64,000 nt of DNA, taken from the NCBI RefSeq assembly GCF_024385575.1, contig NZ_JANFMV010000001.1:1703681-1767680 (forward strand). The letters are read 5' to 3'. Source of the DNA: Rhizobium sp. NRK18. GTDB taxonomy: Bacteria; Pseudomonadota; Alphaproteobacteria; Rhizobiales; Rhizobiaceae. Below the pieces are notes generated by a model. It ran no database searches, was not told the origin of the DNA, and worked only from the letters and a program-made list of their open reading frames with translations. Positions 1 to 8,791 of this stretch are shown here, in pieces. A program made the translations under genes and the position numbers. The first letter of the stretch is position 1, and each line of letters opens with the position of its first letter.

Positions 1-141
1 TGCGCCGGCCTCCGCGATCGTCAATCATTCGTCGTCGGCGCCTGCGTTCTCCTGGGGCAATGTCGCCGGAACCGTGATTTGGCTTTTGGCCGCAGTTGCA
101 CTACATTTACTGGCAAGACGGTCCCTAGGAGGATTGCAGTC

Positions 142-261
142 ATGACCGGAATGGAAATCTTTTTCTACCTCGTCCTGCCGGCCAGTATCGTTCTTGCCGG
201 ATGGATCGCCGTGCGCCTCAATGAACGTGCGGGAAGGCACCGCCTGCATCCGGGCGAGTGA
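142..261 (+). CDS. small single-pass membrane protein, unknown
   Basis: A 39-residue ORF starts at an ATG preceded by a perfect AGGAGG ribosome binding site (127-132, spacing 9), which is the main reason to believe it. The product is one hydrophobic helix (about residues 5-24, FFYLVLPASIVLAGWIAV) followed by a short basic tail rich in Arg and His. That layout suggests a small inner-membrane peptide with a cytoplasmic C-terminus. I recognise no family and infer no function. The upstream part of its transcription unit lies partly outside the window, so it could be the last gene of an operon. Confidence 0.5.
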   Translation: MTGMEIFFYLVLPASIVLAGWIAVRLNERAGRHRLHPGE

Positions 262-276
262 CGTGAGTCCAGTCCT

Positions 277-567
277 TCACAGCCCAAGCAAATAGCTCGA
301 GATGTCCTCCCACTGCGGATTGTTTTCCTCGATCAGGTTCAGTTTCCACGCGCGCGGCCATTTCTTGATGTTCTTTTCGCGCTGAATGGCATCGATCAGC
401 AGGTCATGCTCCTCGAACCAGACCAGTGTCTTTACCCCATATCTCGACGTGAAGCCGGGAGTGAGTTCGTTCTGGTGTTCTTAGAGACGCGTGGGCAGAT
501 GACGGGTGACACCGGTGTAGAGCGTGCCGTTGCGTTTTGAGGCGAGGATATAGACGTAACCCTTCAT
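277..567 (-). pseudogene. GIY-YIG endonuclease-domain gene interrupted by a stop codon
   Basis: Reading the minus strand from ATG at 567 gives MKGYVYILASKRNGTLYTGV, the hallmark start of single-domain GIY-YIG proteins (UPF0213/YhbQ-like, usually 90-100 residues). After residue 28 a TAA (481-483) interrupts the frame. The same frame then continues without any shift to a TGA at 277-279, giving the expected rest of the domain (FTSRYGVKTLVWFEEHD, then IQREKNIKKWPRAWK). The full frame is 97 codons. The stop sits where relatives usually have Tyr or Trp before EH, so a single base change explains it. Either this is a recent pseudogene or the assembly has one base error. Confidence 0.8.
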
Positions 568-634
568 GGGAAGAGCATGATGGGTGCGTCTCTGAATTGC
601 AAATGAGATTCTTTCGCGCGAAAGACTTCGCGCT

Positions 635-823
635 GCTGGATCCCCGGGACAAGCCCGAGGATGAGGGAGCATGGGGATGCACCTCGACCAGCAATATCCG
701 CTCCATTGCTTGGAGACGGGTGAACGATAGGGTAATCACATCACGGCAAGCACGACCTGTCTTCTGGCACAAGAGGCGCCAAAAACTCTGCCCTCATCCT
801 CGGGCTTGTCCCGGGGATCCAGC
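635..823. repeat. intergenic element bounded by a 33-bp perfect inverted repeat
   Basis: Bases 635-667 and 791-823 are exact reverse complements of each other (33 bp), separated by 123 bp with no plausible gene. The arms carry the motif GGATCCCCGGGACAAGCCCG. Arms of this kind resemble the palindromic intergenic elements scattered in Rhizobiales genomes (RIME/Bru-RS-like); that family link is from memory and untested. This element fills most of the 311-base gap between the GIY-YIG remnant and the helicase gene. No other copy was noticed in the window. Confidence 0.75.
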
Positions 824-878
824 CGGCTCGTGTCCACGAGCCGAGAAGAACTAGCTTAAACGTGAGTGCGCAGTTCCC

Positions 879-3332
879 TCACACCCGCGCCACGAACCCG
901 TCCAGCACGCGTTTCTGCCCGGCCTTGTCGAAATCCACCGTGAGCTTGTTGCCCTCGATGGCGGAGACGTTGCCGTTGCCGAATTTCTGGTGGAAGACGC
1001 GGTCGCCGACGGTGAAGGCGGACGGGGTGTCGGTGGTCGACTTGGCGACGAGTTCGCCGTCGATGGTGCGGCCGCGCGGGCCGGCTTCGCCGTAGCCGAT
1101 GCGTTCGACGGCGTGGCCGGAGCGGTTGCCCCAGTTCGAGCGGGTCGCCTCGGAGCGGTTGGCCTGGGCGCGCTTCCAGCCGGGCGTCGAATAGGAATTG
1201 CTGAAAGGGTCGGCCGTGTCGAAGCGCGACTGGCCGTAGCTGCCGCGCCCATAGCCGCCATAGGAGGTCTCGACCTCGGCGACCTCGACATGGGTCGTCG
1301 GCAGTTCGTCGAGGAAGCGTGACGGGATGGTCGACTGCCAGAGGCCGTGAATGCGGCGGTTGTTAACGAACCAGATATGGCAGCGGCGCTTGGCCCGCGT
1401 GATGCCGACATAGGCGAGGCGGCGCTCTTCCTCCAGTCCGGCGCGGCCGCTTTCATCGAGCGAGCGCTGGTGCGGAAACAGGCCTTCCTCCCAGCCGGGC
1501 AGGAAGACGGTGTCGAATTCGAGCCCCTTGGCCGAATGCAGCGTCATGATTGACACGGCGTCGAGGTTTTCGTTTTGCTCGACATCCATGACCAGCGAGA
1601 CGTGTTCGAGGAAGCCGCGCAGCGACTCGAACCCCTCCATCGAGCGGATCAGTTCCTTCAGGTTTTCCAGCCGGCCCGGCGCTTCAGCCGACTTGTCGGC
1701 CTGCCACATGGCCGTATAGCCGCTCTCGTCGAGGATCTGTTCGGCAAGTTCGGTATGCGGCGTGTTTTCCAGCAAAGACTGCCAGCGGCGGAAATCGGTG
1801 ACGACGTCGAACAGCGCCTTGCGCGGCTTCGGCTTGAACTCGTCGGTCTCGATCACTGCCGCTGCGGCGGCCAGCATCGGAATGTCGCGGGCGCGGGCGT
1901 AATCGTGCAGCTGGCGGACGCTGGCGTCGCCAAGGCCGCGCTTCGGCGTGTTGATGATGCGCTCGAAGGCGAGGTCGTCGGCCGGCTGGCAGACGAGGCG
2001 GAAATAGGCCATGGCGTCGCGGATCTCAAGCCGCTCGTAGAAGCGCGGGCCGCCGATGACGCGGTAGTTGAGGCCGAGCGTGACGAAGCGGTCTTCGAAT
2101 TCGCGCATCTGGAAGGACGCGCGCACCAGGATCGCCATGTCGTTGAGCTCGTGCTTCTCGCGCTGGAGCTGCTCGATTTCCTCGCCGATGGCGCGGGCCT
2201 CTTCCTCCGAATCCCAAGCATTGTGGACCTGCACCTTGTCGTCGTCCGGATCGGTGCGGTCGGTGAAGAGCGTCTTGCCCAGGCGCCCCTCGTTGTGGGC
2301 GATCAGGTGGCCGGCAGCGCCGAGAATATGCTCGGTCGAGCGGTAGTTTCGTTCGAGCCGGATGACCTTGGCTCCCGGAAAATCCTTCTCGAAGCGCAGG
2401 ATGTTGTCGACCTCGGCACCGCGCCAGCCATAGATCGACTGGTCGTCGTCGCCGACGCAGCAGACATTGATCGGCTCGCCCTTCGGCCGCTGGGCCAGAA
2501 GCCGCAGCCACATGTACTGGGCGGTGTTGGTGTCCTGATACTCGTCTACGAGGATGTATTTGAAGCGGCGATGGTAATCCTTGAGGATGCCGGGCTCGCT
2601 GCGGAAGATGTGGATCGGATGCAAAAGCAGGTCGCCGAAATCGCAGGCGTTCAGCGTCTTTAGCCGATCCTGATAGGCCTTGTAGAGTTCGCGGCCCTTG
2701 CCATTGGCAAAGGCGCGGGCGTCGCCCTCGGGAATCTGCTCCGGCGTCAGCCCCTTGTTCTTCCAGTTGTCGATCATGCCGGCGAACTGCTTGGCCGGCC
2801 AGCGCTTGTCGTCGAGACCCTCGGCCTGGATGATCTGCTTGATCAGCCGGATGACGTCGTCGGTGTCGAGGATGGAAAAATCGGACCGGAGGCCGACGAC
2901 TTCGGCGTGGCGGCGCAACAGCTTGACGCCGATCGAGTGGAAGGTGCCGAGCCAGGGCATGCCTTCGACGGCGTCGCCGAGCAGCAGGCCGATGCGCTCC
3001 TTCATCTCGCGCGCCGCCTTGTTGGTGAAGGTCACGGCAAGGATCTGCGAGGGGAAGGCGTGTCCGGTCGAGAGAATATGGGCGATGCGGGTGGTCAGCA
3101 CGCGGGTCTTGCCCGTGCCGGCGCCGGCCAGAACCAGCACCGGGCCTTCCGTCGTCTCTACCGCATCGCGCTGTTCCGGGTTCAGGCCGGCGAGGTAATC
3201 CGGGGCGCGATGCTGGCCGCGAGCGGCCATCGCACGGGCGGCGATGCCGCCGGACGCCGGCGCATGGGGAGCGGGCGTCCTGGGTTCGGGTTCCTCGTCG
3301 AAAAAGGGAATATCGTCATAACCACCGATCAT
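879..3332 (-). CDS. uvrD: ATP-dependent DNA helicase UvrD/PcrA family
   Basis: An 817-residue superfamily 1A 3'-5' DNA helicase of the kind that acts in nucleotide excision and mismatch repair. After a variable 45-residue N-terminus come the Q motif region (LNPEQRDAVE), Walker A (AGAGTGKT), motif II (LVDEYQDTN), motif III (GDDDQSIYGWRGA), motif IV (LERNYRS) and motif VI (YVGITRAKRRCHIW). The C-terminal region ends in a PcrA-type small beta domain (VGDRVFHQKFGNG). ATG at 3332 is chosen over an in-frame TTG at 3341; neither has a clear ribosome binding site. It is transcribed alone, divergently from the efflux genes. The UvrD/PcrA family call is secure, the exact orthologue less so. Confidence 0.92.
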   Translation of the reverse strand: MIGGYDDIPFFDEEPEPRTPAPHAPASGGIAARAMAARGQHRAPDYLAGLNPEQRDAVETTEGPVLVLAGAGTGKTRVLTTRIAHILSTGHAFPSQILAVTFTNKAAREMKERIGLLLGDAVEGMPWLGTFHSIGVKLLRRHAEVVGLRSDFSILDTDDVIRLIKQIIQAEGLDDKRWPAKQFAGMIDNWKNKGLTPEQIPEGDARAFANGKGRELYKAYQDRLKTLNACDFGDLLLHPIHIFRSEPGILKDYHRRFKYILVDEYQDTNTAQYMWLRLLAQRPKGEPINVCCVGDDDQSIYGWRGAEVDNILRFEKDFPGAKVIRLERNYRSTEHILGAAGHLIAHNEGRLGKTLFTDRTDPDDDKVQVHNAWDSEEEARAIGEEIEQLQREKHELNDMAILVRASFQMREFEDRFVTLGLNYRVIGGPRFYERLEIRDAMAYFRLVCQPADDLAFERIINTPKRGLGDASVRQLHDYARARDIPMLAAAAAVIETDEFKPKPRKALFDVVTDFRRWQSLLENTPHTELAEQILDESGYTAMWQADKSAEAPGRLENLKELIRSMEGFESLRGFLEHVSLVMDVEQNENLDAVSIMTLHSAKGLEFDTVFLPGWEEGLFPHQRSLDESGRAGLEEERRLAYVGITRAKRRCHIWFVNNRRIHGLWQSTIPSRFLDELPTTHVEVAEVETSYGGYGRGSYGQSRFDTADPFSNSYSTPGWKRAQANRSEATRSNWGNRSGHAVERIGYGEAGPRGRTIDGELVAKSTTDTPSAFTVGDRVFHQKFGNGNVSAIEGNKLTVDFDKAGQKRVLDGFVARV

Positions 3333-3449
3333 GCGGCTCAATGTAGTGATTCGGTTCCAAAAGGCAAAAGAAAGAGAACAAAAGGCGCACTTACCCCGTG
3401 AATTGATGGGGTTTACGGTGAGATCAAACGGAAGTGTGATCGAACATGA

Positions 3450-3485
3450 CCAAATTGTAATCTTGTTTCGCTTGTCGCAATTTGG
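3450..3485. promoter_or_regulatory. inverted repeat CCAAATTG-N20-CAATTTGG upstream of efflux operon
   Basis: Two 8-base arms, CCAAATTG (3450-3457) and CAATTTGG (3478-3485), are perfect reverse complements. They lie about 100 bases before the membrane-fusion gene in the 253-base divergent intergenic region. An operator for a regulator encoded elsewhere is possible, since no regulator gene adjoins the pump. This is an inference from symmetry only. Confidence 0.35.
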
Positions 3486-3585
3486 GATTAAATCATAATG
3501 CAGACTGACTGACTGTGAGCGGAGCGGGCGACCAGGGGCGGAACCAAAGGTCGCAGCAGAACTCCGCCACCCCCCGGAGAAATTG

Positions 3586-4800
3586 ATGCGTCTGTGGAAA
3601 CAGCTTGTTTTGAGCCTGATCGTTTTGTGTGCCGGTCTTTATGTGTGGGTGACTTTCGTGCCCGGCGCCGGTGCGCTGCTCGAGAAGATGGGCCTTTCGC
3701 AGGAGGTGGTCGCCGCCATTGCTCCCAAGAGTGAAGGTGCGCCCGCAACAGGGCAGGGGCGCGGCCGCGGCGGATTTCGCAACGGCCCCACGGTTGTCGT
3801 TACCGCTCCGGCCGGAGAGGGCGTCGTCAACGACCAGTTGACGGCTATCGGCAATGGCGAGGCGATCGAATCCGTCGTCATCGCGCCGCAGGCCTCCGGC
3901 AATATCGCCACGGTCAATATCCGCTCGGGCGACCGGGTGAAGAAGGGCGAGGTGATCGCCAGCCTCGATCGCGAGGAACAGGTGATCGCCCGCGACCAGG
4001 CACAGGTGGCGCTCGAAAGCGCCGAAGAGAAGCTGTCGATCTACAAGAACGCGAAGTCGACCGTGTCGCGTGTGAGCCTGGTGGAAACCGAGATTGCCGC
4101 GAAGTCGGCGAAGCTCGCCCTCGACAATGCCGAGCTGACGCTGAAGCGGCGCGATATCGTTTCACCGATCGACGGCATCGCCGGCATCATTCCGGTCAGC
4201 GTCGGCGATTACGTGACGACCTCGACCGCGATCGTAACCGTGGACAACCGCTCCGAACTGCTGGTCGATTTCTGGGCGCCCGAGCGGTTCGCGGCGGGTA
4301 TGGCGACCGGACAGCCGGTGCAGGCGACGGCGGTGGCGCGGCCCGGCGAGGTGTTTTCCGGCGAGATCGAAGCCGTCGACAACCGCATCGATGAGGCCAG
4401 CCGCACCTTCAAGGTTCGCGCCCGCATTCCCAATGCCGACGACAAGCTGCGCGCCGGCATGGCGTTTACGGTGTCGATGAAATTCGGCGGTGACAGCTAT
4501 CCCTCCGTCGACCCGCTTGCCGTGCAGTGGGATTCCGACGGCTCCTATGTCTGGCGGGTGACCGAAGGCAAGGTGGAGAAGGTCCGCGTCGCCATCATCC
4601 AGCGCAATCCGGACGTGGTTCTGGTCAAGGCCGATATCGCCAAGGGCGACGGCATCGTCACCGCCGGCTTGCAGCGGCTGCGCGAGGGCGCCGAGGTGCA
4701 GGTCGCCGGGGCGCCGGAAGCCGAGAAGCCGAAAGCCGAGGACGGCAAGACCGTTCCCGAAGCCGAGGTGAAGGCGCCGACAGCCGAGCGGGGTGCTTAA
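3586..4800 (+). CDS. RND efflux periplasmic adaptor (membrane fusion protein)
   Basis: A 404-residue HlyD/AcrA-type adaptor that links an inner-membrane RND pump to the outer membrane. It has an N-terminal hydrophobic anchor (about residues 6-25) and a Gly/Arg-rich spacer near residue 60. A biotinyl-lipoyl half-motif follows (GNIATVNIRSGDRVKKGEVI, about 105-125), then a short alpha hairpin, the second lipoyl half (SPIDGIAGIIPVSVGDYV), a beta-barrel, and an acidic Lys/Glu/Pro-rich tail. ATG at 3586 is preferred over TTG at 3583 because GGAGA (3576-3580) then sits 5 bases upstream. The stop codon directly abuts the ATG of the pump gene, so translation is probably coupled. No outer membrane channel gene is nearby. 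Confidence 0.93.
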   Translation: MRLWKQLVLSLIVLCAGLYVWVTFVPGAGALLEKMGLSQEVVAAIAPKSEGAPATGQGRGRGGFRNGPTVVVTAPAGEGVVNDQLTAIGNGEAIESVVIAPQASGNIATVNIRSGDRVKKGEVIASLDREEQVIARDQAQVALESAEEKLSIYKNAKSTVSRVSLVETEIAAKSAKLALDNAELTLKRRDIVSPIDGIAGIIPVSVGDYVTTSTAIVTVDNRSELLVDFWAPERFAAGMATGQPVQATAVARPGEVFSGEIEAVDNRIDEASRTFKVRARIPNADDKLRAGMAFTVSMKFGGDSYPSVDPLAVQWDSDGSYVWRVTEGKVEKVRVAIIQRNPDVVLVKADIAKGDGIVTAGLQRLREGAEVQVAGAPEAEKPKAEDGKTVPEAEVKAPTAERGA

Positions 4801-7800
4801 ATGGCGGCAGAGGAAACCCCGACAACCGAACACGGCTCGACGGCGCTCTTCGTGCGCCGGCCGATCCTGGCGCTGGTCTTCAATGCGCTGATCGTCGTTG
4901 CGGGGCTTGCCGCCTATTTCGGCGTTGAGGTGCGCGAACTGCCGGACGTCGACCAGCCGGTCATCACCGTGCGCACCACCTTCACCGGCGCATCGCCGGA
5001 GACGGTCGACCGCGAGATCACCCAGGTCATCGAGGGGGCGGTCGCGCGCGTTTCGGGCTTGAAGTCGATGTCCTCGACCTCGTCCTTCGGCTCCAGCCGC
5101 GTGACGCTGGAATTCACCGATGCCACCGATCTCAACGTCGCCTCGATGGATGTGCGTGATGCGATCAGCCGGGTCACGAACCAGCTGCCGGACGACGTGG
5201 ACGATCCTCGCATCGTCAAGGCGGATGCGGATTCGCAGCCGATCATGCGACTGGCGCTGACCTCCGACACACTGTCGATCGAGGACCTGACGCAGCTCGT
5301 CAACGACCAGATCGCCGACCGGCTTGCCTCCGTCGAGGGGGTTGCGGACGTCGAGGTCTATGGCGACCAGGACAAGGTGTTCAAGGTCGATGTCAGCCAG
5401 TCTGAGCTTGCGAGCCGCGGGCTGACGATTGCCGACATCAGCACGGCGCTTTCCTCCATGGCGCTCGATGTACCGGCGGGATCCCTGACCAGCCTGAAGC
5501 AGGATATCGTGGTGCGCGCCACCGCGTCGCTGACGAAGCCGGAGGATTTCGCCAATATCCTGATCAACGACCGCGTGCGCCTTGGCGACGTGGCGACCGT
5601 GACCTTCGGGCCGGACACCGGTTCGACGACGCTGCGGGCCAACGGCAAGCCCGGCGTCGGCATGGGCATCATCCGGCAGGCGCAGTCGAACACGCTGTCG
5701 ATTTCGGCGGGCGTTCACAAGGCGGTCGAAGAGATCCAGAAGACGCTGCCGGAAGGCACATCGATGCGCATCAGCAGCGACGACGCGGTCTTCATCCAGG
5801 GATCGATCGAGGAGGTCATCCGCTCGCTGATCCTGGCAGCCGTGATCGTCGTCGCGATCATATACCTCTTCCTGCGCGACTGGCGGGCAACGATCATTCC
5901 CGCGGTCACCATGCCGGTGGCGCTGATCGGCACGCTGGCGGCAATCTACATTGTCGGGTTTTCCGTCAACATCCTGACGCTGCTGGCGATCGTGCTGGCG
6001 ACCGGCATGGTGGTCGACGACGCCATCGTCGTGCTTGAAAACATCGTCCGGCGGCGCGGCGAGGGGATGGGACCGCGGGCGGCAGCCGTGCTCGGCACGC
6101 GCGAGGTGTTCTTCGCCGTCATCGCGACGACGGCGACGCTGGCGGCCGTGTTCGTGCCGCTGTCCTTCCTGCCGGGCCAGATCGGCGGCCTGTTCCGCGA
6201 ATTCGGCTTCGTGCTGGCCTTCTCGGTCCTCATCTCGTCGGTGGTGGCGCTGTCGCTCTGTCCGATGCTCGCCTCGCGCATCCTCACCTCGCATTCCGTC
6301 AGGCATGGCGGCATGCTCGCCAATCTGGGCAACCGGCTCGGCGGGCTCTACCGGGTGCTTCTGAAGGCGGCGCTGGATGCGCCGATGGTCATCCTGATCG
6401 CCGGTGCGCTCTTTGCTCTCGCAGCCCTCGGCACGTTCGGTCTCCTGACCAGCGAACTGACACCGAAGGAAGACCGGTCGATGCTGCTTATGCGCGTCTC
6501 TGCGCCGCAGGGCGTCAGCCTCGATTACACCCGGGACCAGATGCAGCAGGTCGAGGAGCGGCTGAAGCCACTCGTCGACAGCGGCGAAATCCAGAGCATC
6601 TTCTCGATTTCCGGCTTCGGCTCCAACACCAATTCCGGCTTCATGGTCATGCAGCTGGCACCCTGGGGCGAGCGCACGCGTTCGCAGGACGAGATCGCTG
6701 CGGACGTCAACAAGGCGACGGCGGCGATACCGGCCGTCAGCGCATTTGCGATGCAGCCGAACAGCCTGCATATCCGCGGTGCCGGCAACGGGCTGTCCTT
6801 CGCGATCGTTGGCGCGACACATGAAATCCTGTCGGAGGCCGCCATCAAGCTTGCCGACGCGATGCAGGACGACAAGGCGTTCTTCTCCAATCCGCGGCTT
6901 TCCAACGACGCCCGCCAGGGTCAGCTCTCCGTCGTCCTCGACCGTGAGCGCGCCTCGGATCTCGGGATCAACATTTCAGGGCTTTCGGCGGCGCTGCAGT
7001 CGCTGCTCGACGGAAGGTCGGTCGGCGACGTCTATGTCGATGGCCATTCCTATGACGTGATGCTGACCTCGGACACGCATCCGATCGATGATCCGACCGA
7101 TCTCGAGAACGTGTTCCTGAAGACGGGTGACGGCAAATACGTGCCGATGTCGACGATCGCCACGCTGGAGGAGCGGTCGGTGGCGCCGAGCCTGTCGCGC
7201 GAAAACCAGCTCGCCTCCGTCGGCCTGCAGTCCAATCTCGCCGACGGCGTTTCGCTGGGCGCCGCGCTTTCCGAACTCAACCGGATCGCGGCCCCGATCC
7301 TGCCGCCGGGCGCTCGCGTCCTGCCGCTCGCCGAAGCCGCCAGCCTCGGCGAAAACTCGAACGGCATGGCGGTGACGTTCGGCTTTGCGATCATCATCAT
7401 CTTTCTCGTGCTGGCCGCGCAGTTCGAAAGCGTGCTCTCCGCCATCATCATCATGGCCACCGTGCCGCTTGGCCTCGCCTGCGCCGTCTTCGCCATGCTG
7501 ATGACTGGCTCGTCGCTCAACGTCTACAGCCAGATCGGACTGGTTCTGCTGGTCGGCGTCATGGCGAAGAACGGCATTCTCGTGGTCGAGTTCGCCAACC
7601 AGCTGCGCGATCGGGGTTACGACGTGCGCCGGGCCATCGAGGAGGCCGCCAATCTCCGCCTGAGGCCGGTGATGATGACGATGATCTCGACCGTGCTCGG
7701 CGGTGTGCCGCTGGTACTTGCGCATGGCGCAGGGGCGGAAGCCCGCATCGCGCTCGGCTGGGTCATGGTCGGAGGATTGGGGATGGCAACGGTCATCACG

Positions 7801-7920
7801 CTGTTCGTCACGCCGGTCGCCTATCTGCTGCTGGCGCGATTCGCCAAACCGCATGCGGACGAGGAAAAGCGCCTGCATCGCGAGATGTCTGCGGCACACG
7901 AGCTTCAGGCCGGCGAATAA
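4801..7920 (+). CDS. RND multidrug efflux transporter, HAE1/AcrB family
   Basis: A 1039-residue proton-driven RND pump of the usual length for the AcrB/MexB group. It starts with FVRRPILALVFNALIVVAGL (TM1) and has two large periplasmic loops, each followed by a cluster of membrane helices (about residues 335-560 and 855-1020). The TM4 proton-relay motif GMVVDDAIVVLENI carries the paired Asp residues expected of an active antiporter, and the TM10-11 region reads GVMAKNGILVVEFANQLRDRG. The start follows the adaptor stop with no spacing, so the two form a pump pair that must recruit a channel encoded elsewhere. The substrate cannot be told from sequence. Confidence 0.95.
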   Translation: MAAEETPTTEHGSTALFVRRPILALVFNALIVVAGLAAYFGVEVRELPDVDQPVITVRTTFTGASPETVDREITQVIEGAVARVSGLKSMSSTSSFGSSRVTLEFTDATDLNVASMDVRDAISRVTNQLPDDVDDPRIVKADADSQPIMRLALTSDTLSIEDLTQLVNDQIADRLASVEGVADVEVYGDQDKVFKVDVSQSELASRGLTIADISTALSSMALDVPAGSLTSLKQDIVVRATASLTKPEDFANILINDRVRLGDVATVTFGPDTGSTTLRANGKPGVGMGIIRQAQSNTLSISAGVHKAVEEIQKTLPEGTSMRISSDDAVFIQGSIEEVIRSLILAAVIVVAIIYLFLRDWRATIIPAVTMPVALIGTLAAIYIVGFSVNILTLLAIVLATGMVVDDAIVVLENIVRRRGEGMGPRAAAVLGTREVFFAVIATTATLAAVFVPLSFLPGQIGGLFREFGFVLAFSVLISSVVALSLCPMLASRILTSHSVRHGGMLANLGNRLGGLYRVLLKAALDAPMVILIAGALFALAALGTFGLLTSELTPKEDRSMLLMRVSAPQGVSLDYTRDQMQQVEERLKPLVDSGEIQSIFSISGFGSNTNSGFMVMQLAPWGERTRSQDEIAADVNKATAAIPAVSAFAMQPNSLHIRGAGNGLSFAIVGATHEILSEAAIKLADAMQDDKAFFSNPRLSNDARQGQLSVVLDRERASDLGINISGLSAALQSLLDGRSVGDVYVDGHSYDVMLTSDTHPIDDPTDLENVFLKTGDGKYVPMSTIATLEERSVAPSLSRENQLASVGLQSNLADGVSLGAALSELNRIAAPILPPGARVLPLAEAASLGENSNGMAVTFGFAIIIIFLVLAAQFESVLSAIIIMATVPLGLACAVFAMLMTGSSLNVYSQIGLVLLVGVMAKNGILVVEFANQLRDRGYDVRRAIEEAANLRLRPVMMTMISTVLGGVPLVLAHGAGAEARIALGWVMVGGLGMATVITLFVTPVAYLLLARFAKPHADEEKRLHREMSAAHELQAGE

Positions 7921-8021
7921 ACCCGTTGCTTTGTGTCTTTGCGCGATTTGCGGTCAACCAATTGCCGTATTTCGTGGTAAGAGGCAGATGACAGCACAAG
8001 GATCTCGGAGACTTCACTTCC

Positions 8022-8687
8022 ATGCTCAAGCGTATTGCCATACTTGCCCTCGCTGGCACCTTCCTCAGCGCCTGCACCACCACCGACCCCTATACCGGTG
8101 AGCAGAAGGTTTCCAACACGGCGGGCGGCGTGGCGCTCGGTGCTGCAGCCGGCGCCGTCGGCGGCCTGCTGCTTGGCAACGGCCCCACCAGCCGCCGCAA
8201 CGGTGCATTGATCGGAGCCGGCATCGGCGCGCTGGCCGGCGGTGCGATCGGCAACTACATGGACCGCCAGGAAGCCGAGCTTCGCGCCCAGCTGCAGGGT
8301 ACCGGCATCTCGGTCACCCGCAACGGCGACAACATCATTCTCAACATGCCGTCGAACATTACCTTCCCGACGGACCAGTATGCGGTGATGCCGGCCTTCT
8401 ATCCGACGCTGAACTCGGTCGCGATCGTGCTGAACAAGTTCAACAAGACGCTGGTCGACGTCAACGGTCATACCGACTCGACCGGCTCGCTTCAGCACAA
8501 CATGGAACTGTCGCAGCAGCGTGCCACTTCGGTCGCCAACTACCTGGCCGGCCAGGGCGTCGACGCCCGCCGTATGTCGGCCATGGGCTTTGGCCCGAAT
8601 CAGCCGATCGCAACCAATGCGACGGCTGAAGGCCGCGCCCAGAACCGCCGCGTCGAAGTGCAGATTTCGCCACTGCGCGAAGGCTGA
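8022..8687 (+). CDS. OmpA-family outer membrane lipoprotein (YiaD-like)
   Basis: A 221-residue lipoprotein. The signal peptide ends in lipobox LSAC with the lipidated Cys at residue 18. A Gly/Ala-rich glycine-zipper segment (about residues 34-80, GALIGAGIGALAGGAIG) follows, then an OmpA C-terminal peptidoglycan-binding domain (about 105-220). That domain shows GHTDSTGS, the SQQRATSVANYL helix and NRRVEVQI, including the Asp and Arg that bind diaminopimelate. The family anchors the outer membrane to the cell wall. It stands about 100 bases after the pump gene with its own GGAG ribosome binding site, so linkage with the pump is not established. Confidence 0.92.
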   Translation: MLKRIAILALAGTFLSACTTTDPYTGEQKVSNTAGGVALGAAAGAVGGLLLGNGPTSRRNGALIGAGIGALAGGAIGNYMDRQEAELRAQLQGTGISVTRNGDNIILNMPSNITFPTDQYAVMPAFYPTLNSVAIVLNKFNKTLVDVNGHTDSTGSLQHNMELSQQRATSVANYLAGQGVDARRMSAMGFGPNQPIATNATAEGRAQNRRVEVQISPLREG

Positions 8688-8791
8688 GCGTAGAGATCGT
8701 GACGAACTGTCCGGCGGGCGTTATGCCCGCTGGACAAGCCGCGCCGGCTGTCCCATACCTGCACTCCAAAATGGACATGGAGGAAGACCCA

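Noticed and set aside
404..772. Alternative minus-strand ORF over the GIY-YIG remnant and repeat
   Set aside because: It is in a different frame from the GIY-YIG domain and crosses the inverted-repeat element with no recognisable domain.
4162..6822. 886-codon open frame on the minus strand
   Set aside because: It lies antisense to the RND pump and adaptor genes, is full of Arg/His/Asp runs with no domain, and is the usual by-product of high GC at third positions.
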